A stretch of 64,000 nucleotides of DNA, taken from positions 179,270,412 through 179,334,411 of the forward strand of contig CM036617.1 in the NCBI GenBank assembly GCA_020746105.1, given 5' to 3'. Shown here in pieces: positions 1 to 11,900 of the stretch (its first letter is position 1; the number at the start of each line of letters is the position of its first letter). The DNA comes from Trogon surrucura. Taxonomy: Eukaryota > Chordata > Aves > Trogoniformes > Trogonidae. Below the pieces are notes generated by a model. The model did not search any database, was not told the DNA's origin, and saw only the letters and a list, made by a program, of their open reading frames with translations. Position numbers and translations under genes: made by a program.

Positions 1-3000
1 CTACGATAACCAGTGGTGAACCACGTTGTGGAAGAACGTAGTAGGTTGGGAGAGTCGTCCTCAGTAGCGACCCCAGAGCTGGGCGGCCCAGCAGCTGGAG
101 GCAGATGCAGACTGAGCGATGCGGGTGGCTGATGGTGGAGCCTCCTGTTCGTCTGTGTGACCCTGCTGTTATGGCACAAGGCATGGAAACGTCCTGATAG
201 CAGTGTCAGGAAAGCTTCCCCGGGCAGGGTCATAGCCCTGACTCTGAAAGATGAGATAACAGACCCATTAACTGGGCAAGATAGGTCTGTAATGAGAGGA
301 TACAGTTCCTTCTGTGTGTAAGGGGAGTTTTTCTGTGGACGCTTTCTCTTGATTTTAATTAGGAAAAATCAAAATGCATATTATGAAGAAATTTGGACCC
401 AGGTGGCGTTCCGTTTTGTAGTTAAGAAGTAATGAGGAGCTGTGTTTATTTCCAAAAAAAATTAAAAGGATGTGATGTTCTCCCTCCTTACATTTCCACC
501 TCCTTGCCTCACCATTCCACTCCTTAAGTTTTTCAGCTGCTCTTTCTGTTCCTTCTGGGACATCTGAACAAAGACACCTTCAGCTGAGGGAAGTATGAAA
601 CTCACTAATGGATAAATGGAGATAGGACTGAATACATGACATGCTCATCCAGTTTCTTGTCCTCCCTGTGCTCAAGTGAATAGAGTTTTTTCACTGCTTG
701 TACAGACAAGTGAGGATTTCATATTGCATAGAATGATTTTTATTCATGGCTCATGCTTGGGTTTTTTTCAGTAAAATATTTTTTTTCCTTTGACATGTGT
801 TGGGACATTAATCTGTTAAAAGGCATGAAGAAGTTTCAGTGATTTATAGGATCCTGGAAGCTGCTGTGTTTTGTAATCAGGAAAATTAGTTTTAGTGTTT
901 TCATGTATGTGTATCGGTGTATGTATCTGTAGATACTAACACACATACAATCTCCACAGTTACAAGCTTTAATAGGGGTTATAAAATACTTCAGTCTACT
1001 CTATTATCCTTGACCTAGTGTAAACTGAAATTATTGAGCCGGAAATAGGAGATACGCTTATTTGCAGAAGAGATGGAGTAAACATTATTATTTGGGAGTT
1101 AATCAAATTCACACTACCGTTCATTTGATTTGTGGGACGTCTTTTACTTTGTAAGGAGAGGAGACCAAGTATGGCCTAAGAGAGAACACAGGTTTTTATT
1201 TTCAAGCCAGTCCTTAGTGCTGTACTTTTCTTCTTTCCAGCAGATGGAGTAGGTTTCAAAATTTATTTTGTCGGAAATAAGGTGTGGTAGGGAAAATGGA
1301 ATCAGCAGAGAAGCACCCAACAGGAAGGAGATTCCAGATATGGAAGAGGCTGTCCATGCACAATAGTTGTCAGGGCAAAGATCTAACAGCAGCTGATCTA
1401 ATGAGCAGTAGATAAAGGAGGTTAGGGAGAGCTTATTTGACTTTATTTTGCTAGCTATCAGCAAGAACAGTTTGGATCAGCTGATTTCTAGTCTTGAAGC
1501 ATGAGTTACTGGGGTATTCTATGTTTAAAATTTAAGTTCCTTTAAATGTCTCATTCATTGCATAAAATATTTGGGACATTAATAATAAAATCCCTTTCTT
1601 ATGGAGCTTATTTTGTGCAGCTCTTCCAGGAGTCAGGTTGATTTGTATATATAAATATGGCAGAGTCTTAGAGAAGAAAAAGCTACCACTTTGCCTTTTA
1701 AAGGAAAAATAAGAAATGAAAATGTAGAAGCCAAATCAATCAGTTGAAGAAAACTAGCTATGGAAGTGCTTCAGCAGGAAAATCCAACACTGATTCCCTT
1801 TTCAGGTTTTTGTAGTGTACCACAATATCAAACAGGGAAGTCGCATAGCTCACGAGGTGTGCTTTGTGGACTTGGAAGACTAACAGGAAAAAGATTTGAT
1901 TAAAGGAATCCTTAAAACCTAAGTAATCACCATTTTTGTGTGCTTAGAAAGCAGAGATGAGTAGGGCCAAAACTGAGATGTAAAAAATGAGATGCGGTGT
2001 ACTCATGGAAAAGAAGAGCTGAAGCAGAACTGCTTGGCTTTAATCATCCTAATGGGTTTGGTGAGAGGAGTATAGCATTGCTTGGCTTGCTGCTGATTTG
2101 GCAGCCTCTCTCTCTTCACTGCATTTTTCATGTGTGCCCTTCGTTTCTTTTTTTTTTTTTTCCCTTTTGTATCTTACTCATCAGAATGTGAGGTAAAAAG
2201 CTGTTACTGCAACACTCTTGTTCCAAGCAGCTAATGCTAACCAGCTTTCACAGAGAACGTAATCCTTGCACAAACACCTTAACTCATGAAGGAAGAGGGT
2301 CCAGTACGACGTAGGTTTTCTTCATGTGCTGGGATTTCATCTGTGTTTTCTCCACGAGCTGATGGCCGAAAGCTTGTCCGGAATGCTTCATTTGGAGGAT
2401 ATAATGAACTCTCTCCTGCTTTACCAGGTTTGTTTTGGTCTTGCGTTTCTTAAAATGTACAGAAAATAATATAATTTCAACCTCAATTTTTATCTTTTTT
2501 TTTTTTCCAGCTTGAATGAAAGGTGCTGAGATGTTGGTAGAAAACAGAAAGAATATTGCTTGGATGCATTTAGATAACAGCTCTTTGTGGTGGCAAGATT
2601 TGCCGATATGCAAGCAAGTTAGCTCACACAGCATCAAATCTCTTTTTAAAAGGCATTTGTGTATTTGGTACTGACTGAAATATTTGGTTTAGTTGTTTGG
2701 GCTTTTATGATGGAAGTTCTGTGATGTGGTTTATAAATGTCTTCCTCCCTTACACTTTTCATTCCTTCTGCATACAAAGGACTGACTTTAAAATAGTAAG
2801 GTACAACAGAAGGTTTTAATTTGGCTGTAACTGCTGAAGAATGTGTGTGCTTGTTGTCAGTGGTTCGACATAAAATGACAAGAGAGAATGAGTTAAGGCT
2901 AAAAGCATAGCTTTGCTAAACTCTGTAGTGCAAGATTTTTAAAATAACTCCAGAAAGGGCATGAATCCTGTTTTGCCTGGAATTGGCATCTCTCGAAATC

Positions 3001-4884
3001 AGTGCTGGAGCACTGAAATGAATTTCTAGTCCTTCATTGTCCGTAATGTGCACTTCTGCTATAGGTACCTGAATTTCAGCAGCTTACTTCAGGAAACTCC
3101 GGTGCTTGAAAATATGTTACAAGGTCACCCCTTCCTGAAAGGGGACATTGTAGAAATTGTGCATTCTTACCAGAATTACTCTTTGTGTGTGATTTGTCTT
3201 GTGCATGCGCACATGAGCGCTCTGCTGCGTAGTCCCGTGGGGTCAGAATGCCAGGGGGAAAGAGGGGGGATAGTTTCCACTTTTTATTGCTTGCCTTCTG
3301 CAGAATTTGTGAGCCCTGACTCTGAAGCCATGGGAAAATAGTTTTGAGGTGAGGAGCGTAGGGGAGGTCGCAGGCTGGTGACTCGGGAGCTCTCTGCGTC
3401 GCTGCCTGGGGCTTGCAGAATCACTGGAGCAGCTGCTCGGCCTCCGGCAGGTGGGGGCAGCTGCTTGGGACACCACCTTCTATTAAACTTCATGTTTTCG
3501 TGTTTTACCCTGTAACGTTTCCTTTCACTCTGCTTCAGGGAGTGTTTAGCCTTCCACCAAGAATATGAGACTGAGTTTTATTTATGCTGCACAGGAAATA
3601 GAGATCTTGGAGCTTGAAAGCATGGAGCTGGCAACTAGGTGGACCCTCACTCCCTTTAGAATAAATGCATGTAGTCTGGCAGTTACTGAAACAAAAAAGG
3701 ATTAGGTTTTGTATTTGCTTCTTCCCTGCATAGAATTCCATATTAAAGCTGATTGCTGCCCATAAATGGACAGTGAATAACTTCTTTAAAATACAGAACA
3801 AATGGAAAACAGCCATCAAGGGCAAACATAACTAAAAAAATGTTTTCTCTTTTGGAATTTTCCATATACTTGAAGAATTTAAACAGTATGCTGAAAAGTA
3901 TACTCTTTCAATTTGGTTTCAGCAAGGAGTAGTTATTGCCTGTCTAAAAGTTACTCGTATAGTTACAGTGAGTACAATCTGTGGTTGTTATTCTTTATTT
4001 TATATGGTACTTGCAAAAGAAAACATGACTGTGAGAAGATAAATAAAAGGACTTTGGTTGCTTTTCTGATTACTTCGGTTTCAAAATCTATAAAGGAATC
4101 TGAACTAGTTCATATGGGATTGTATTCGTAAAACTGGTTTTCAGCAAGCTTTTGAAAATCAGTCAGTTAAAAAGACTGTTGTCTCCTGTGTTCAGTTCTT
4201 TAAAAAAAAAAAAAAGAAAAAAAATGCCATGTTTATTATATAAAAACAGAATTGGTATTTCCCACCAAGTATGGCTCATAGTTCTTCCAGAAGCAGATAG
4301 TTTTTCAGCTCAATTATTCATTTTTCGTAACTGTACGTGCATAGCAGTAATCAAGTCAGGCTGTTCCTTCCTTTTTGTTTGGAAGTCAGTAATATTGTTG
4401 CTTGGATTGCTATTCGTGATTTTGTCCTGCATTGCATTACTTTTTTTTTTAGTTGTTCTTGCTGGAAAGAAAAAGCCTCCAGTGAGTACTAAATTCTTTC
4501 TTTTTGGGTAAAATAGATCCGACTTTAAAAAGTAATACGTTTTATTCTGTATTTTTCTCAGGTGTGCTAATTGCAGATGCTCTTTGCTGAGAGTCACAAA
4601 CCCAGTATTTGAGATGTAGGAGATGTTATGTGGTTGGCTTTGTTTTTTCCCTTCCCTCAAGACTGATTGAAGGGAGAGACCATGGGTGTGACTGTAGAGA
4701 ATGATACCTATGTTATGCTTCAAAATTGACTTGACTAACCTTGACTAACCAGTTTTGGTTTTAAAATATATCCTACCACAGACTTTATCCTAAAGATTCT
4801 TTAACACTAATCCTACAATGTATATAATCCTCAATTTTCGTCATTTTTGGTATTGACTGTGTATTCCAGCCCAGTCTCTAATGC
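1..4884. other. Non-coding, probably an OSBPL8 intron; no exon seen
   Basis: AT-rich sequence with poly-T tracts and short unrelated open frames. No ORP8 N-terminal coding sequence is recognisable. The only patch that stands out is 3200-3480, which is richer in GC and holds an NRF1-like palindrome. The first 300 bases are also somewhat GC-rich but match nothing I recognise. Confidence 0.5.
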
Positions 4885-5672
4885 ATCACAGAATCAGAAT
4901 GGCTTGGGTTGAAAGGGACCTTAAAATCATCTGTTTCCAACCCCCTGTCTGGGGGCAGGGGCACCTCCCTCCCACTAGACTACATTTCTCAGAGCCCCAT
5001 CCAACCTGGTCTTGAGCACTTCCAGGGATGAGGCATCCACAGCTTCTCTGGGCAACCTGTTCCAGTATCTCACCATTCTTACAGTAAAGAATTTCTTTCT
5101 GATATCTAAATCTGCTCTCAATTTGAAACCATTACCTCTTGTCCTATGCCTAGGCTCCTTGATAAGGAGTCCCTCCCCAGCTTTCTTGTAGGCCCCCTTC
5201 AGGCACTGGAAGGCCACTATAAGGTCTACCCAGAGCCTTCTCTTTTGCAGGCTGAACAACCCCAACTCGCTCAGCCTGTCCTTGTAGGGCAGGTGCTCCA
5301 ACCCCCTGATCATCTTCAGGGCCCTTCTCTGGACTTGCTCCAACAGGTCCATGGCTTTCTTATGCTGGGGGGCCCAGAGCTGAACCCAGCTCTGCAGGTG
5401 GGGTCTCAGGAGAGCAGAGCAGAGGGATAGAATCACCTCCCTTTGGCCTGCTGACCACACTTCTTTTGATGCAGCCCAGGATGCAATTGGCCTTCTGGAA
5501 TGCGAGCACATCGCTGGCTCACGTTGTTTTTCATCCACAAACACCCGCAAGTCCTTCTCTGCAGGGCTGCTCTCAATCCACTTGTCACCCAGCCTGTATT
5601 TGTGTTTGGCATTACCCTGACCTAGGTGCAGGACCTTGCAGTTGGCTTTGTTGAACTTCATGAGGGCTCTTT
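4885..5672 (-). mobile_element. CR1 LINE, 5'-truncated, with long open ORF2 remnant
   Basis: Reading the minus strand, this translates as the C-terminal part of the CR1 ORF2 protein: MKFNKANCKVLHLGQGN, then RPHLQSWVQLWAPQHKK, LLEQVQRRALKMIRGLEHLP, LGLFSLQKRRL and RKKFFTVRMVRYWNRLPREA, followed by a typical CR1 3' UTR. The 3' end (here at low coordinates) shows the family's GATGATTTTAAGG-like tail and an ATTCTG-type terminus. The minus-strand frame 4975-5748 stays open for 257 codons. Its first about 30 codons are upstream non-CR1 sequence, so the 5' truncation point is near 5672. This is a retrotransposon remnant and not a host gene. Confidence 0.92.
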
Positions 5673-8600
5673 GATTCTGGTTTATTGGCATCTTGAGCGT
5701 GTAGAGTTCTGGTTGTTCCTGCTGCATGCAGTTGACAAGCTCTTGCATCCATCTGAAAGATCATCAGGAGTTTTTGTATAGGTTTCCATCTGCAAATTTT
5801 GGGAGGACTTGCTGGGTGCTCACAGAAGGAACGTGCTAAGGACGATTTCCCTTGGCTTTTAAGATCATACCATGAACTGTGCCTGACTGTGCTGGGGTTG
5901 GGATCAGCTTTCAGAGTCCGTGGGACCTGTGATGTTAAGACAAGGAAGGTGACACTTGGAGAAAGTCTGTTAAGACCTAGTGTTGCTCTGAACACAATTC
6001 CTGATGTCCAGAACTGCTTTAGAGGCTACAGTTGTGGAGCTTTTGTTTAAAATTATTTTTAAAAAAAAAAAACCCTGCAATTGTCTTTAATACTGGGAGT
6101 TCAGTCTGCAGCTCTGAGGGTTGACACAAAGGGCGCTTGCTCACTGTCTTTTAACTCTGAAGATTGCTTTCAGAATTTTAGGTAGAAAATTCAAATTCAA
6201 GAGATTTAATAGAGAGGAGGTTACAGAAAGGGACTGCATCTTCAAGACCTGAATTTCTACATGGTGAGATGTGAGCTCAGGTTATCTTGTTAAAGAGTTC
6301 CGATTGAATTACAGGATGGGAAACATCAAGTGAGCTAAAATATTAAACTATCTGCAACACCCTGACTTGGGTTCACTAGCAAACCTCTTGGGCAACCCTT
6401 TGTGTGTGTGAGTGAGGAAGGGAACAGTGAGTGTGCTGTAAATTATCAGGCACACACACACCTCTCCAGCTGGAGACAAGGAGGTGAAATTCATGGAAAT
6501 ATGACTGAACTTTGGTCTTCATGTCTGATTCTCTGGGAAAGAGTAGTTCCTTCTGTTTTCATTTCTGCTCAGTGATACTGGTGAAAAGCTTTTTTATGAA
6601 TATAAAGACATGTTTGTTAGATAAGGATGGGTAAAGCCCTTGAAATAGTTGTACTTTAAAAAGCAAGCTGTGAATTAGAGCTTCTCTTCTGTAAGAACAA
6701 TTCTGACTTAGCACTTCCTCATTGATTCACATCACTGAGTCTTCTGTATGTGCTTATAAATAAGTGAAAACAGGAGAAAAAATTAGAAAATGCCTGCATT
6801 ACATTTTCAATGGAACTTCATCCCTGATCAGGGTTTTCTTGTGGGTATGGGGATGAGGAGAAAACCTCATTACTATGATTCTGGTGTGTGTTTACCTAAG
6901 GTTGGCATCACATCCAGTAACTTTTCAGTGAACTATGGCAGGTCTGTCCTCTAAGGCTTGAAGCAACCTTTGTTTTGTTTCAGCACCTGATGACTGGTGC
7001 TGTAGAAAATGTGCTTTTGTATTTGGAAACCTGGCTTCTGGCCTCTGGATTATAACATACCTTTTTGTTTTTCTTCTGGATTCCCTAGTACTACAAATCT
7101 TCTGCCTGTCTTGGTACTTCTTCCCTATGGTCAAATAGTCGTCTGCATTATAGATTTTCATTAGCTGGACAAAGTTATTGCAGATGTGGTGTTGGAAGTA
7201 CTTCAAAAGGAAGGGTTTAATGGACTGTGTGCAGAGAGGCTTCTAATAAAGGCATGTAAAGGTTTCTTTAAAGGCATGTCAGGTTTACTTTGTTTAAGGA
7301 TAAAATGAAATATTGTTGTGTTGCAATATGTAATTCTTCAGAAATTGGTCTTGAGAAAGAAGTTCTGCAAGATAATAACTATAAACAAAGTAATAAAAAA
7401 AACACAAACCCACAAAACCAAAAAAGATTACCAACCCGATGCTTGTATAACTCAGTGAAACTTCCCAAGATAGGTGTGTGTGACAGACGAATCAGTTGTG
7501 TCTTAAAGCTTCTGGATATTGTAAGTTGTAGAAGGGTGAAGATACTAGTTAAAAAAAAAAATCCTACCCTGCGTGAGCTATTCAATGCTGCTGCAGAGAG
7601 CTCGTTGACGTTCTTTTAAAGCTCATAGTTTTCCCCACACATACACACATTCAGAATGTGAAATAAAACTGTTTTTCTGATAAAATCTTCTCATTTTAAG
7701 GATTTGAGTACCAATTTCTAATTCAGAGGTTGAAACGGTTTCAAAAGGAAGCTCCGGAGAGCTTCTGGTGGCCATTGGTGCCATTTATCTGTTGATGCAG
7801 TGCCCTCTGGTGGGGCACAGCTCTAGGGTACCACTGTGAAAGCCCTGCAAAGCTTTTCAGCTGCGTGGAATGTACCTGAAATTCATTTATGACTTCATAT
7901 TTATCTGCTTACTGTGAGGACGGCATGCAAATAACGGCATTTTCACTCAGGCAGATGCATTGCGCCGTTTGTTTTATTCCTGTTTATAAAAGCTTTATGC
8001 TACCAACCAGCCTCTCCAAAGCAAGTGGATCACGGAGGTGTTCTGCCTTATAACCAGAGTTGATTATTTTTTTCTTAAGAGGATGCTGAGTTCTCAGTAT
8101 ATGTTCTGTGGCAGCACTAATGCCAGTTGTGAGCCCCCCCCCCCCCCTTTCCATCATCACACACATCCTGGCTACAGCCATTGTCTTGCTTTGGTTTTTG
8201 GGTACTGGGAAAGTGTGGGACTTGTACGGTGAGTCACTCACAGAAGAGAAATGTAGGATTTCGACAACTGTTTTAGTATAAGGCCTTGTAATTATGCTTA
8301 TGCAGTGTCAAGCCGAAAGGATAAACTTAAAGCTGACATAATTTCCAAGGCTGGCGTAATTTCCATTTTCTTGCAAAAACGTGACTGGTGATCCTAACTG
8401 GTGCTTCAGATTTGCTTTCATATAGATGCTATTTTGCAATTATTTCTAGCTACAAAAATCAACAAAACAGGCTTCATTTAGTATTCTGCTCTGTGCGTGC
8501 ATGTATGCAGAAAGGGGAGAACAAGAAGATTCAAGGATAAAGGTTTGCACACTGTGTTTATGATTGATTTGAGTTATGGGACAGGGCGCAGCACCATCCA

Positions 8601-8833
8601 AATACAGTGAACTGTTCTTGCCCCATCATGGACATTCAGTTATCTTACATTTTAGTAGTGAGTATGTTTTCAGCTGATGTGATGTACTGGTATGTATATG
8701 TTGTTTGAAAATCTGATTTGCTTGCACTTCTATGATTCTTTATGCTACAAAGTTTGCAGTTTTGTTTCAAAGGGTAGCTCATAAAGTGTTAGAGCCTTCA
8801 AATCATTTACAACGATGCTGTCTTTTCTTTTAG
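5673..8833. other. Intronic sequence upstream of the first recognised OSBPL8 exon
   Basis: AT-rich, with a short CA/GT tract near 6400-6460 and a 14-base C run at 8134-8147. Nothing with coding or repeat-family character was recognised. Confidence 0.5.
8134..8147. repeat. Homopolymer C run (14)
   Basis: Fourteen consecutive C in an intron. It is likely to be length-variable and error-prone in sequencing. Confidence 0.9.
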
Positions 8834-8904
8834 GTTTTGACAAAGGGAAGGATGATGTGTCACAAAGTAAAGAGGATACAGCACATTCTATGTCAAAAAG
8901 CAAG
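8834..8904 (+). CDS. OSBPL8: OSBPL8 coding exon 1 in window
   Basis: 71 bp. The acceptor is a T-rich tract ending in TTTTAG and the donor is GTAAGG. It enters in the middle of a Gly codon and encodes [12 protein letters not shown]...SMSKSK, matching human ORP8 FERGKEDISQNK...SMSKSK. It is the first exon I can recognise. The following 4.4-kb intron (8905-13348) holds no clear repeat apart from simple T-rich tracts. Confidence 0.93.
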
Positions 8905-11900
8905 GTAAGGAAAGCAGCCTACTAATCTGGCTTAAAAATGTCATTGTGCAAAGGAGTTTTGCATTTTTCTTTAAATGCAAATATATTTAAGTTTTGTTGT
9001 AGATAATCTTGAAGATTACTTTTCAGATCCAGCAACAGATAAAGATTAGAGGAATTTCTTGATATAGCTTTCAGGATGACATTACGTGAAAATTTGCTGT
9101 TCACACTAATGAAAATGAAACACGGAGTCTTCTCACTGTCATCCTGGGGTAGGATGTTATCTTGCCAAATGTAATGATGAATGGAGGCCAATTCTTGCTA
9201 TGGAATAAAATTTAAAATCCTTTTAAGCTGTAGGTGAAGATACTGTGCACTGAGCTGTAGCAAATCTTATAAGAATGTTAAGGAAACTGTAATTGGAAAA
9301 GGTTTAATTTAATGCCTTAAATTGCCAGACTAAAGCATAGTTAAGTGTAATCTGTTGTCCTGTCTGTTGCAAGGGCTTCTGTACCTCAGAATTCAAGTAT
9401 AAATGCCTATTTCGTTAAGGCAATGAGAGTGCAAAGCAGTGCAAAGTAGGATATTAGACTGGATATAATTGCTATGGATGCTTATGCTTTGTGGTAGTTT
9501 TGATAATAGAAAGGGAAAAGGCAGGAGCGAGGCAAATTAATAAACATTGTTGTGTAGCCCCAAGATGGAAAAGGCTCACTGAGATGCAGTGAAAACTGAG
9601 AATGTCCAACGTGGAGTTGGGAGATGGGCACTGCAGTTGCCAAAGCCATAACATCTTGGGGTGGCTAAACTTGTAAAAGAAAGAAAACATGAACTACCTG
9701 GGAACCAAATAGACTTTTTATGTAGTGATCCCAGGTCTTTTCTCTCCAGAGCTGTGTTTTTTTCTGCTAACAATTATTTACATGAGTAGTTTGCAATAAC
9801 ATTCAGAATAAAATCTTCTTTTCTGATCGTATTTAGTAGTAGGCACATGATGAGAGATTTATGTGAAAAGGTTTTTGTAGTAGTGTAGAGAAAAATATAC
9901 TATAGCTATCTTTCCTTTTCCAAATCCTTTTAAATTCGTAGGTTGAGGTTATAGAAGCAGTTGGTTTTAGGATATTGTATAGGTTGCTCTGATAAAACCT
10001 TTGTTATTTGTCGCCCTGTTGTAATTCTTAATTAAAATGCAGAATTTCAGAAGAAAAAAAAAGGTATTCAGTTGGGTGTCTCATAAAGCAGGCATCCCTT
10101 TCTCTTCAAGATATTAAAGATTATAGAAAAGAGAGAAAAACTATATTTTGCGGAGGAAGAGATTGTGGATGGTTTGATCACTGGATGGAGTAGCTGACGT
10201 CACTTGATTTTCTTATTTAGGCATTGCTACAGGATAGAGTTCAAAGGCTTTAAATGACCCAGCCATGCAGTTTTCAATTCTCTGCTGGGATGGCCGCTGT
10301 TTTTCAGAGGCAGATGTGGCTGCGGACACCTGAGCAGACTGTCAGGGTGCGGCAGGCGTGGGCTGCTTCACAGGGGAAAGTCGGGGTCTGAGCTCCTGAG
10401 GGCACTGGGAGCTTGGCTTTGCCTGTGGGGCCAGCACGGCGGTCTCCTGGAGCTGGCCCTGGGCACAGGCTACCCACACCTCTGGGAGACAGGGGGGTTG
10501 CACTTGACACAATTTTGTCTGTGATATTTCATGTGTCGGAGCCTCAGGGAAACATTCAAGAAAGACTGAAGGAAATGCAAGCGATTTAAAGGTTATAGGA
10601 GCATTGCCCTGCTTAAATGGTGTCATCAGAATTGTGCTGGAGTGAGCAGGTTGGTTTCTGCCGCTGATGCTGCAGTTTTGCAGTGTGCAGCCAAGCATTT
10701 CAAGCTGTTGGTGTCTTACGTCTGACTTGGAATCACAAAACTTTGCTTCTTTCGGCTTCGCTGCATCTGGAGCCTCACTTGTCAGGGAGATCAAGGAAGC
10801 ATATTCTACCATCCACCAGCTTGCTTCTGATCAAAATATTTATGTTGGTCCAGAAACCTCTAAATAATTTTTTACTTGGAAATCTAGTTAATACTTTCTC
10901 TCTTAACTGGGTTTTATTTCAGACTCTATTAATCATTTGTCCTTGCCCAATTTTTTTTTCTCTTTCTTACCTTTACTTTTTTCTTGTTTCTTGTCTTTCC
11001 AGGCTCTTTAATCTTTGTGTGCTTTGCCATTACTTTTGCTTGTGTCTTTCTAATATCAAAGACAAGACCAATATTCCTACATTTCCTAATAGATGTTCTT
11101 CTTCATTCCTGTTTTTTCAGTTACTGCATGTGGGGTTTGATAAGGCTTGTGGTTCCTTTATGACACACAAATAAACTTGACGCTGACAGAACATGGTAGC
11201 AATTTGTCACAGCTGTGGAGGTTAAGTGGGAGCCCTTCTAAGGAAGGATGGAAAAGCATTGGTGAGACTTGCCCAGTTTCTGGTACTGAAGGTACCTCAC
11301 TGGGAGCTGCAGCAGGTTCTCTTTATATTGTTTTCTTTTAAATTTTGATCCCATCCACTTTGTGTGGATGTGACACTGAGAAAGTTACTGTGTTAAGGAT
11401 ATACGTATCACCGAGCTGTCCCATAACTGATTGGGCAGATAGATACGAACCTTTGCTCAGTGTCGTATTAGTGAGCTTTAAAACTGAGATACGGAGAAAA
11501 TGAGATTTTGTAACCTGTGATACTTACCGGTTTAGGGCTTTTATACACATGGCCTTCAGGATGCATTAGCTTTCTGTTAGTGAGAAACTAGAATATTTAT
11601 GAATGTTTTGCTTAAGTTGCTCCATTATAGCTTGCATAACGAGTTCATTAACTCTTCTTATGTGACAGTGATAAGCATTTTTCCCTCTTCTGTTATTACA
11701 TTTGAAGTACTGCATTTTCTTTAACTTCTAAACAGAGGAATTAAATTTCAAGTTGTATAGTTGTCTTAAATGTAAATTTTGAGTGTTAAGAACATACCTT
11801 TAATGCAAAATGAAGAGGTTTCCTTTATTTTTTCCAACATGTATATGGAAGTTAGAGAACATTTACTTAGAATTGAAATCATTTTGAGATATAATTACTT

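Noticed and set aside
10342-11174. Overlapping open frames of 156 (-) and 163 (+) codons
   Set aside because: They lie in an OSBPL8 intron, overlap on opposite strands and resemble no known protein.
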